From Penaeus vannamei (taxonomy: Eukaryota; Arthropoda; Malacostraca; Decapoda; Penaeidae), in contig NC_091565.1 in the NCBI RefSeq assembly GCF_042767895.1, positions 24,061,556 to 24,125,555 of the forward strand: a stretch of 64,000 nt of DNA, given 5' to 3'. How positions within the stretch are numbered: position 1 is the first letter of the stretch; every line of letters begins with the position of its first letter. This document shows positions 32,649 to 44,600 of this stretch, in pieces. The translations under genes were made by a program, and so were the position numbers. Under the pieces are notes generated by a model. It made no database searches. It saw only the letters and a program-made list of their open reading frames with translations, and had not been told where the DNA came from.

Positions 32649-35600
32649 GTAAGGATTCCCTTAAACTAAGTATGGATAAATAAAACACATAATGGCAGTG
32701 CTGTATGATAGACAGTTATTGTCGAAACTCATAGCAATCAAACGATTTGCATGCTCGGTTTCCTCAGTCCATGTAGTCAGTTGTATCATCATAGTCACTT
32801 TTTGGTAAAATTTCAGATTCTGCCAGCCTCCTCCTTTCGAAACGATTGTTTTTGGAATGGATAATTCCTTCGCTGTTTAGCACTGTAATGCTGTTGTTCT
32901 CCGACGAATCTGAATGCTTGAGCAGTGACGTAACTTGTACTTCCCGACGTCAGAGTTGCTTAAGGGGACCGTCCCTGAGAGAGGGGGGGGAAGGGGGTTA
33001 AATTGAGTTAGATAGCATATAGTATAGGTACATGGATGAGGAAACTACCAAACGAGTATATTTTGTGAAATATATCTAAAAAAAAAAATGTATGTTTTGT
33101 GTCCTTTTACACACGAAATATAATACAATACAAAAGCAATAAATCCTGATTACACAAAAATATCCAATATCCTGAGCATGCGGCGCCTATGTCTGCTGCG
33201 TAGGAATGCCCAGGAGCCTGAAGAGCGAGGTACATTTTCGTCATTTGTAGGTGAATAAGAGCCCGCTGTAGCTTAACCTATGATATATCCTACTATTTCT
33301 TCCGCTCTATAAGATGGCGGTGTCCATTTCCCTCTATCACCGCGCGTCACACAAATGGATAACCTCATTTCTTCATAATTTTCAATTTTATGTAAAACTT
33401 GCGGCGCTGCTCACATCGGGCAGGAATGCGCTGCGCCGCATGGACATGGCGTCCTCCATGGAGCTGCTGCTGTGCGCAAATCGAGTCAAATCACACTCCC
33501 AAAAGGTTAGTGGGCAATACTAATTTAGGCTTCTGCACTACATATACCGAGGAAAGTATAATACTGTTATTGACTAGTGTTCGTACATGTCAGTGAAGTT
33601 CATAAAAATGTGGGGAGCGCAAAGGTTGTGCTTTAATTGAAATTCAAAAGTTGGCTCTCTAAGAGAAAAAACGGAATAATTTGTTTCACTATGCCATTAG
33701 TTACAAGGAAAATTTTACCTTTATTGGACATAATAAACGAAATTAAGAAATTTTTCTATATTTTTAAAATAGCCACTCAATATCAGTAGATGTAAAAAGT
33801 AAGTGCGCAAAACGATCAGCTTTTCTTAACCAATAGCCACCAGGGGGCGAATGTGTCGCGCGGGAGTCTTAAACCGCCGTAAAATAATGGCCGGCAGGGG
33901 GAATAAGTGTCCCGCGGGAATTTGAAGTTACAAGGTAATGCGACATGCGCGGGACATTTTTGTTTCTATTATGCACGATCGCAGCGATGGGCTTCCTATT
34001 AAACAAACATAGAATACTATATGCGCGATAGGTAAGTTTCACTACTGTCCATAGAAGGAAAGTTCCGCCCTTTGGTTAAAATATAAATCTGCGTAATTAG
34101 TCTTCCTGTACTTTTGATCATATATTTACATATATTTTTGTTAACACGCACTTTAATGCGCGTTTTAACATACTGTGCATTGTATGGGTAAGTTGAGCAT
34201 CGTCCAATAAGCGTAACAGACTAGCCTTAATACAGAAAATGGAAGCCACAGCAAACATTTGACCGGATACTTAAATGTTCGAGAGGGCTGTCAGGTAAGT
34301 TGTTAAATAAAGACTATGCTGAATGTTTTGGGGTAGTTGAGAGAGTGAGTGAGTGAGTGAGTGAGTGACTGTGTGAGTGAGTGAGTGGCTGTGTGAGTGA
34401 GTGAGTGGCTGTGTGAGTGAGTGAGTGGCTGTGTGAGTGAGTGAGTGGCTGTGTGAGTGAGTGAGTGAGTGGCTGTGTGAGTGAGTGAGTGAGTGGCTGT
34501 GTGAGTGAGTGAGTGAGTGGCTGTGTGAGTGAGTGAGTGAGTGAGTGGCTGTGTGAGTGAGTGAGTGAGTGAGTGGCTGTGTGAGTGAGTGAGTGAGTGA
34601 GTGGCTGTGTGAGTGAGTGAGTGAGTGAGTGGCTGTGTGAGTGAGTGAGTGAGTGAGTGGCTGTGTGAGTGAGTGAGTGAGTGAGTGGCTGTGTGAGTGA
34701 GTGAGTGAGTGAGTGGCTGTGTGAGTGAGTGAGTGAGTGAGTGGCTGTGTGAGTGAGTGAGTGAGTGAGTGGCTGTGTGAGTGAGTGAGTGAGTGAGTGG
34801 CTGTGTGAGTGAGTGAGTGAGTGAGTGGCTGTGTGAGTGAGTGAGTGAGTGAGTGGCTGTGTGAGTGAGTGAGTGAGTGAGTGGCTGTGTGAGTGAGTGG
34901 CTGTGTGAGTGAGTGAGTGAGTGAGTGGCTGTGTGAGTGAGTGAGTGAGTGAGTGGCTGTGTGAGTGAGTGAGTGAGTGAGTGGCTGTGTGAGTGAGTGA
35001 GTGAGTGGCTGTGTGAGTGAGTGAGTGAGTGGCTGTGTGAGTGAGTGAGTGAGTGGCTGTGTGAGTGAGTGGCTGTGTGAGTGAGTGGCTGTGTGAGTGA
35101 GTGGCTGTGTGAGTGAGTGGCTGTGTGAGTGAGTGGCTGTGTGAGTGAGTGAGTGTGCGACTGTGTGAGTGAGTGAGTGTGCGACTGTGTGAGTGAGTGA
35201 GTGTGCGACTGTGTGAGTGAGTGAGTGTGCGACTGTGTGAGTGAGTGAGTGTGCGACTGTGTGAGTGAGTGAGTGTGCGACTGTGTGAGTGAGTGAGTGT
35301 GTGACTGTGTGAATGAGTGAGTGTGTGAATGAGTGAGTGTGTGACTGTGTGAATGAGTGAGTGTGTGACTGTGAATGAGTGAGTGTGTGACTGTGTGAAT
35401 GAGTGAGTGTGTGACTGTGTGAATGAGTGAGTGTGTGACTGTGTGAATGAGTGAGTGTGTGACTGTGAATGAGTGAGTGTGTGACTGTGAATGAGTGAGT
35501 GTGTGACTGTGAATGAGTGAGTGTGTGACTGTGAATGAGTGAGTTTGTGACTGTGAATGAGTGAGTGTGTGACTGTGAACGAGTGAGTGTGACTGTGAGA

Positions 35601-38600
35601 GTGTGTGAACGAGTGAGTGTGACTGTGAGAGTGTGTGAACGAGTGAGTGTGACTGTGAGAGTGTGTGAACGAGTGAGTGTGACTGTGTGAGTGTGTGAAC
35701 GAGTGAGTGTGTGAACGAGTGAGTGTGTGACTGTGTGAGTGTGTGAACGAGTGAGTGTGTGACTGTGTGAACGAGTGAGTGTGTGACTGTGTGAACGAGT
35801 GAGTGTGTGACTGTGTGAACGAGTGAGTGTGTGACTGTGTGAACGAGTGAGAGTGTGACTGTGGGAACGAGTGAGAGTGTGACTGTGTGAACGAGTGAGA
35901 GTGTGACTGTGGGAACGAGTGAGAGTGTGACTGTGGGAACGAGTGAGAGTGTGACTGTGGGAACGAGTGAGAGTGTGACTGTGGGAACGAGTGAGAGTGT
36001 GACTGTGGGAACGAGTGAGAGTGTGACTGTGGGAACGAGTGAGAGTGTGACTGTGGGAACGAGTGAGAGTGTGACTGTGGGAACGAGTGAGAGTGTGACT
36101 GTGGGAACGAGTGAGAGTGTGACTGTGGGAACGAGTGAGAGTGTGACTGTGGGAACGAGTGAGAGTGTGACTGTGGGAACGAGTGAGAGTGTGACTGTGG
36201 GAACGAGTGAGAGTGTGACTGTGGGAACGAGTGAGAGTGTGACTGTGGGAACGAGTGAGAGTGTGACTGTGGGAACGAGTGAGAGTGTGACTGTGGGAAC
36301 GAGTGAGAGTGTGACTGTGGGAACGAGTGAGAGTGTGACTGTGGGAACGAGTGAGAGTGTGACTGTGGGAACGAGTGAGAGTGTGACTGTGGGAACGAGT
36401 GAGAGTGTGACTGTGGGAACGAGTGAGAGTGTGACTGTGGGAACGAGTGAGAGTGTGACTGTGGGAACGAGTGAGAGTGTGACTGTGGGAACGAGTGAGA
36501 GTGTGACTGTGGGAACGAGTGAGAGTGTGACTGTGGGAACGAGTGAGAGTGTGACTGTGGGAACGAGTGAGAGTGTGACTGTGGGAACGAGTGAGAGTGT
36601 GACTGTGGGAACGAGTGAGAGTGTGACTGTGGGAACGAGTGAGAGTGTGACTGTGGGAACGAGTGAGAGTGTGACTGTGGGAACGAGTGAGAGTGTGACT
36701 GTGGGAACGAGTGAGAGTGTGACTGTGGGAACGAGTGAGAGTGTGACTGTGGGAACGAGTGAGAGTGTGACTGTGGGAACGAGTGAGAGTGTGACTTGTG
36801 GGAACGAGTGAGAGTGTGACTTGTGGGAACGAGTGAGAGTGTGACTTGTGGGAACGAGTGAGAGTGTGACTTGTGGGAACGAGTGAGAGTGTGACTTGTG
36901 GGAACGAGTGAGAGTGTGACTTGTGGGAACGAGTGAGAGTGTGACTTGTGGGAACGAGTGAGAGTGTGACTTGTGGGAACGAGTGAGAGTGTGACTTGTG
37001 GGAACGAGTGAGAGTGTGACTTGTGGGAACGAGTGAGAGTGTGACTTGTGGGAACGAGTGAGAGTGTGACTTGTGGGAACGAGTGAGAGTGTGACTTGTG
37101 GGAACGAGTGAGAGTGTGACTTGTGGGAACGAGTGAGAGTGTGACTGTGACTGTGGGAACGAGTGAGAGTGTGACTGTGACTGTGGGAACGAGTGAGAGT
37201 GTGACTGTGACTGTGGGAACGAGTGAGAGTGTGACTGTGACTGTGGGAACGAGTGAGAGTGTGACTGTGACTGTGGGAACGAGTGAGAGTGTGACTGTGA
37301 CTGTGGGAACGAGTGAGAGTGTGACTGTGACTGTGGGAACGAGTGAGAGTGTGACTGTGACTGTGGGAACGAGTGAGAGTGTGACTGTGACTGTGGGAAC
37401 GAGTGAGAGTGTGACTGTGACTGTGGGAACGAGTGAGAGTGTGACTGTGACTGTGGGAACGAGTGAGAGTGTGACTGTGACTGTGGGAACGAGTGAGAGT
37501 GTGACTGTGACTGTGGGAACGAGTGAGAGTGTGACTGTGACTGTGGGAACGAGTGAGAGTGTGACTGTGACTGTGGGAACGAGTGAGAGTGTGACTGTGA
37601 CTGTGGGAACGAGTGAGAGTGTGACTGTGACTGTGGGAACGAGTGAGAGTGTGACTGTGACTGTGGGAACGAGTGAGAGTGTGACTGTGACTGTGGGAAC
37701 GAGTGAGAGTGTGACTGTGACTGTGGGAACGAGTGAGAGTGTGACTGTGACTGTGGGAACGAGTGAGAGTGTGACTGTGACTGTGGGAACGAGTGAGAGT
37801 GTGACTGTGACTGTGGGAACGAGTGAGAGTGTGACTGTGACTGTGGGAACGAGTGAGAGTGTGACTGTGACTGTGGGAACGAGTGAGAGTGTGACTGTGA
37901 CTGTGGGAACGAGTGAGAGTGTGACTGTGACTGTGGGAACGAGTGAGAGTGTGACTGTGACTGTGGGAACGAGTGAGAGTGTGACTGTGACTGTGGGAAC
38001 GAGTGAGAGTGTGACTGTGACTGTGGGAACGAGTGAGAGTGTGACTGTGACTGTGGGAACGAGTGAGAGTGTGACTGTGACTGTGGGAACGAGTGAGAGT
38101 GTGACTGTGACTGTGGGAACGAGTGAGAGTGTGACTGTGACTGTGGGAACGAGTGAGAGTGTGACTGTGACTGTGGGAACGAGTGAGAGTGTGACTGTGA
38201 CTGTGGGAACGAGTGAGAGTGTGACTGTGACTGTGGGAACGAGTGAGAGTGTGACTGTGACTGTGGGAACGAGTGAGAGTGTGACTGTGACTGTGGGAAC
38301 GAGTGAGAGTGTGACTGTGACTGTGGGAACGAGTGAGAGTGTGACTGTGACTGTGGGAACGAGTGAGAGTGTGACTGTGACTGTGGGAACGAGTGAGAGT
38401 GTGACTGTGACTGTGGGAACGAGTGAGAGTGTGACTGTGACTGTGGGAACGAGTGAGAGTGTGACTGTGACTGTGGGAACGAGTGAGAGTGTGACTGTGA
38501 CTGTGGGAACGAGTGAGAGTGTGACTGTGACTGTGGGAACGAGTGAGAGTGTGACTGTGACTGTGGGAACGAGTGAGAGTGTGACTGTGACTGTGGGAAC

Positions 38601-41600
38601 GAGTGAGAGTGTGACTGTGACTGTGGGAACGAGTGAGAGTGTGACTGTGACTGTGGGAACGAGTGAGAGTGTGACTGTGACTGTGGGAACGAGTGAGAGT
38701 GTGACTGTGACTGTGGGAACGAGTGAGAGTGTGACTGTGACTGTGGGAACGAGTGAGAGTGTGACTGTGACTGTGGGAACGAGTGAGAGTGTGACTGTGA
38801 CTGTGGGAACGAGTGAGAGTGTGACTGTGACTGTGGGAACGAGTGAGAGTGTGACTGTGACTGTGGGAACGAGTGAGAGTGTGACTGTGACTGTGGGAAC
38901 GAGTGAGAGTGTGACTGTGACTGTGGGAACGAGTGAGAGTGTGACTGTGACTGTGGGAACGAGTGAGAGTGTGACTGTGACTGTGGGAACGAGTGAGAGT
39001 GTGACTGTGACTGTGGGAACGAGTGAGAGTGTGACTGTGACTGTGGGAACGAGTGAGAGTGTGACTGTGACTGTGGGAACGAGTGAGAGTGTGACTGTGA
39101 CTGTGGGAACGAGTGAGAGTGTGACTGTGACTGTGGGAACGAGTGAGAGTGTGACTGTGACTGTGGGAACGAGTGAGAGTGTGACTGTGACTGTGGGAAC
39201 GAGTGAGAGTGTGACTGTGACTGTGGGAACGAGTGAGAGTGTGACTGTGACTGTGGGAACGAGTGAGAGTGTGACTGTGACTGTGGGAACGAGTGAGAGT
39301 GTGACTGTGACTGTGGGAACGAGTGAGAGTGTGACTGTGACTGTGGGAACGAGTGAGAGTGTGACTGTGACTGTGGGAACGAGTGAGAGTGTGACTGTGA
39401 CTGTGGGAACGAGTGAGAGTGTGACTGTGACTGTGGGAACGAGTGAGAGTGTGACTGTGACTGTGGGAACGAGTGAGAGTGTGACTGTGACTGTGGGAAC
39501 GAGTGAGAGTGTGACTGTGACTGTGGGAACGAGTGAGAGTGTGACTGTGACTGTGGGAACGAGTGAGAGTGTGACTGTGACTGTGGGAACGAGTGAGAGT
39601 GTGACTGTGACTGTGGGAACGAGTGAGAGTGTGACTGTGACTGTGGGAACGAGTGAGAGTGTGACTGTGACTTGTGGGAACGAGTGAGAGTGTGACTGTG
39701 ACTTGTGGGAACGAGTGAGAGTGTGACTGTGACTTGTGGGAACGAGTGAGAGTGTGACTGTGACTTGTGGGAACGAGTGAGAGTGTGACTGTGACTTGTG
39801 GGAACGAGTGAGAGTGTGACTGTGACTTGTGGGAACGAGTGAGAGTGTGACTGTGACTTGTGGGAACGAGTGAGAGTGTGACTGTGACTTGTGGGAACGA
39901 GTGAGAGTGTGACTGTGACTTGTGGGAACGAGTGAGAGTGTGACTGTGACTTGTGGGAACGAGTGAGAGTGTGACTGTGACTTGTGGGAACGAGTGAGAG
40001 TGTGACTGTGACTTGTGGGAACGAGTGAGAGTGTGACTGTGACTTGTGGGAACGAGTGAGAGTGTGACTGTGACTTGTGGGAACGAGTGAGAGTGTGACT
40101 GTGACTTGTGGGAACGAGTGAGAGTGTGACTGTGACTTGTGGGAACGAGTGAGAGTGTGACTGTGACTTGTGGGAACGAGTGAGAGTGTGACTGTGACTT
40201 GTGGGAACGAGTGAGAGTGTGACTGTGACTTGTGGGAACGAGTGAGAGTGTGACTGTGACTTGTGGGAACGAGTGAGAGTGTGACTGTGACTTGTGGGAA
40301 CGAGTGAGAGTGTGACTGTGACTTGTGGGAACGAGTGAGAGTGTGACTGTGACTTGTGGGAACGAGTGAGAGTGTGACTGTGACTTGTGGGAACGAGTGA
40401 GAGTGTGACTGTGACTTGTGGGAACGAGTGAGAGTGTGACTGTGACTTGTGGGAACGAGTGAGAGTGTGACTGTGACTTGTGGGAACGAGTGAGAGTGTG
40501 ACTGTGACTTGTGGGAACGAGTGAGAGTGTGACTGTGACTTGTGGGAACGAGTGAGAGTGTGACTGTGACTTGTGGGAACGAGTGAGAGTGTGACTGTGA
40601 CTTGTGGGAACGAGTGAGAGTGTGACTGTGACTTGTGGGAACGAGTGAGAGTGTGACTGTGACTTGTGGGAACGAGTGAGAGTGTGACTGTGACTTGTGG
40701 GAACGAGTGAGAGTGTGACTGTGACTTGTGGGAACGAGTGAGAGTGTGACTGTGACTTGTGGGAACGAGTGAGAGTGTGACTGTGACTTGTGGGAACGAG
40801 TGAGAGTGTGACTGTGACTTGTGGGAACGAGTGAGAGTGTGACTGTGACTTGTGGGAACGAGTGAGAGTGTGACTGTGACTTGTGGGAACGAGTGAGAGT
40901 GTGACTGTGACTTGTGGGAACGAGTGAGAGTGTGACTGTGACTTGTGGGAACGAGTGAGAGTGTGACTGTGACTTGTGGGAACGAGTGAGAGTGTGACTG
41001 TGACTTGTGGGAACGAGTGAGAGTGTGACTGTGACTTGTGGGAACGAGTGAGAGTGTGACTGTGACTTGTGGGAACGAGTGAGAGTGTGACTGTGACTTG
41101 TGGGAACGAGTGAGAGTGTGACTGTGACTTGTGGGAACGAGTGAGAGTGTGACTGTGACTTGTGGGAACGAGTGAGAGTGTGACTGTGACTTGTGGGAAC
41201 GAGTGAGAGTGTGACTGTGACTTGTGGGAACGAGTGAGAGTGTGACTGTGACTTGTGGGAACGAGTGAGAGTGTGACTGTGACTTGTGGGAACGAGTGAG
41301 AGTGTGACTGTGACTTGTGGGAACGAGTGAGAGTGTGACTGTGACTTGTGGGAACGAGTGAGAGTGTGACTGTGACTTGTGGGAACGAGTGAGAGTGTGA
41401 CTGTGACTTGTGGGAACGAGTGAGAGTGTGACTGTGACTTGTGGGAACGAGTGAGAGTGTGACTGTGACTTGTGGGAACGAGTGAGAGTGTGACTGTGAC
41501 TTGTGGGAACGAGTGAGAGTGTGACTGTGACTTGTGGGAACGAGTGAGAGTGTGACTGTGACTTGTGGGAACGAGTGAGAGTGTGACTGTGACTTGTGGG

Positions 41601-44600
41601 AACGAGTGAGAGTGTGACTGTGACTTGTGGGAACGAGTGAGAGTGTGACTGTGACTTGTGGGAACGAGTGAGAGTGTGACTGTGACTTGTGGGAACGAGT
41701 GAGAGTGTGACTGTGACTTGTGGGAACGAGTGAGAGTGTGACTGTGACTTGTGGGAACGAGTGAGAGTGTGACTGTGACTTGTGGGAACGAGTGAGAGTG
41801 TGACTGTGACTTGTGGGAACGAGTGAGAGTGTGACTGTGACTTGTGGGAACGAGTGAGAGTGTGACTGTGACTTGTGGGAACGAGTGAGAGTGTGACTGT
41901 GACTTGTGGGAACGAGTGAGAGTGTGACTGTGACTTGTGGGAACGAGTGAGAGTGTGACTGTGACTTGTGGGAACGAGTGAGAGTGTGACTGTGACTTGT
42001 GGGAACGAGTGAGAGTGTGACTGTGACTTGTGGGAACGAGTGAGAGTGTGACTGTGACTTGTGGGAACGAGTGAGAGTGTGACTGTGACTTGTGGGAACG
42101 AGTGAGAGTGTGACTGTGACTTGTGGGAACGAGTGAGAGTGTGACTGTGACTTGTGGGAACGAGTGAGAGTGTGACTGTGACTTGTGGGAACGAGTGAGA
42201 GTGTGACTGTGACTTGTGGGAACGAGTGAGAGTGTGACTGTGACTTGTGGGAACGAGTGAGAGTGTGACTGTGACTTGTGGGAACGAGTGAGAGTGTGAC
42301 TGTGACTTGTGGGAACGAGTGAGAGTGTGACTGTGACTTGTGGGAACGAGTGAGAGTGTGACTGTGACTTGTGGGAACGAGTGAGAGTGTGACTGTGACT
42401 TGTGGGAACGAGTGAGAGTGTGACTGTGACTTGTGGGAACGAGTGAGAGTGTGACTGTGACTTGTGGGAACGAGTGAGAGTGTGACTGTGACTTGTGGGA
42501 ACGAGTGAGAGTGTGACTGTGACTTGTGGGAACGAGTGAGAGTGTGACTGTGACTTGTGGGAACGAGTGAGAGTGTGACTGTGACTTGTGGGAACGAGTG
42601 AGAGTGTGACTGTGACTTGTGGGAACGAGTGAGAGTGTGACTGTGACTTGTGGGAACGAGTGAGAGTGTGACTGTGACTTGTGGGAACGAGTGAGAGTGT
42701 GACTGTGACTTGTGGGAACGAGTGAGAGTGTGACTGTGACTTGTGGGAACGAGTGAGAGTGTGACTGTGACTTGTGGGAACGAGTGAGAGTGTGACTGTG
42801 ACTTGTGGGAACGAGTGAGAGTGTGACTGTGACTTGTGGGAACGAGTGAGAGTGTGACTGTGACTTGTGGGAACGAGTGAGAGTGTGACTGTGACTTGTG
42901 GGAACGAGTGAGAGTGTGACTGTGACTTGTGGGAACGAGTGAGAGTGTGACTGTGACTTGTGGGAACGAGTGAGAGTGTGACTGTGACTTGTGGGAACGA
43001 GTGAGAGTGTGACTGTGACTTGTGGGAACGAGTGAGAGTGTGACTGTGACTGTGGGAACGAGTGAGAGTGTGACTGCGGGAACGAGTGAGTGAGAGATTT
43101 TGAGATTGAGTTTGTGAGGGTGGAGAGAGACTAGTAAATACGTGAATAACGCATGCTGATATCTCTGGTTTTACCGGTCAGATATGTTGACGTGGCTGAA
43201 CGTCAGGTTGAAATGATAGCATGTGTAGACCAGAACCCGTATATACATTTTAATCAATAAAAACAGTAATACGTCACCCATCATTGGCGCTGAGATATCC
43301 CCTGAGAGAGTGAAAACCGCACTGGACAGTATTGACACAGGCCTGGCCCTTATGGTGCATAAATAGCACAGTCACTCCACAATGTACAGTTTCTTTAATG
43401 AAAAGTGCTTGGATCCTTTAGCCCCCCACCCCCCTCCAGCGTCGGTTTTGGTAATTGTTGAAGACCGCGACGCACCCTCGCAGAGACTAAGTCGGAAAAA
43501 ATGATGTGTTTCTGCATGAAATCCTATGACTTCATCGATTTTCGACATTGTTTCTTTTGCAAATGAATCGTTCAGGAGATCGAGTACCATTTCTCCATCG
43601 ACGACATTGATTTGATAGTCCTGTTAGCAGGGGAGGGCATGAAGTATATCAGGGAAATTATGGGGTTAAACAAGGTTAAATAAGAAGAATAACGATAAAA
43701 AATGTGTTAAACTAGCACAAAAAGCGCTTAAAATCGGCCAATGAAACTCTACCGATGTAAACGCCATCTTTGAAAGTTTATGGACTGATGCGAAATAAAT
43801 CAAAAACTCTGCGGGAACCCAACCCACATTTCTGTAAAACTCTACGGGAATTCACATGTTCCAACCCCCAAAAACGTATTGACCAATAAACCAATATATC
43901 AATATAAATTATAAAAGTACTTGGATCCTTTAACCCCCCACCCCCCCTCCAGCGTCGGTTTTGGTAATTGTTGAAGACCGCGACGCACCCTCGCAGAGAC
44001 TAAGTCGGAAAAAATGATGTGTTTCTGCATGAAATCCTATGACTTCATCGATTTTCTACATTGTTTCTTTTGCAAATGAATCGTTCAAGAGATCGAGTAC
44101 CATTTCTCCATCGACGACGTTGATTTGATAGTCCTGTTAGCAGGGGAGGGCATGAAGTATATCAGGGAAATTATGGGGTTAAACAAGGTTAAATAAGAAG
44201 AATAACGATAAAAAATGCGTTAAACTAGCACAAAAAGCGCTTAAAATCGGCCAATGAAACTCTACGGATGTAAACGCCGTCTTTGAAAGTTTATGGACTG
44301 ACGCGAAATAAATCAAAAACTCTGCGGGAACCCAACCCACATTTCTGTAAAACTCTACGGGAATTCACATGTTCCAACCCCCAAAAACATATTGACCAAT
44401 AAACCAATATATCAATATAAATTGCCGTGACTAGGCGTGCCCTTTGGGCGCTGCCCAAGGGGAGGGTTGACGGGGCAACACCCCCCAGGACACATTCTCT
44501 CCACCATGGTATGTACGGCAAGACAGAGCTGCATTCACACCGTAAAATAATAAACCAAATACCTTTATATCCGGAAACATGAAACTTTCGTTTCTTTGTA

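Noticed and set aside
32434..32688. Minus-strand 84-codon frame opposite ATP synthase g exon 1
   Set aside because: Shadow of the plus-strand exon and promoter. No splice signals or family motif.
33314..33596. Small gene with [12 protein letters not shown] peptide in intron 1
   Set aside because: Not called as a gene: no homology recognised. Kept only as a possible cryptic exon because of its donor.
35903..39687. Very long plus-strand open frames (302 and 854 codons) of VTVGTSES and [10 protein letters not shown] repeats
   Set aside because: They exist only because 24 and 30 bp are multiples of three. They stop when the period becomes 25 or 31, have no splice or start context, and lie in an intron of another gene.
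34337..43100. Telomere-like or interstitial telomeric sequence
   Set aside because: The GTGA-based units do not contain TTAGG, the arthropod telomere repeat, and evolve internally by unit change.
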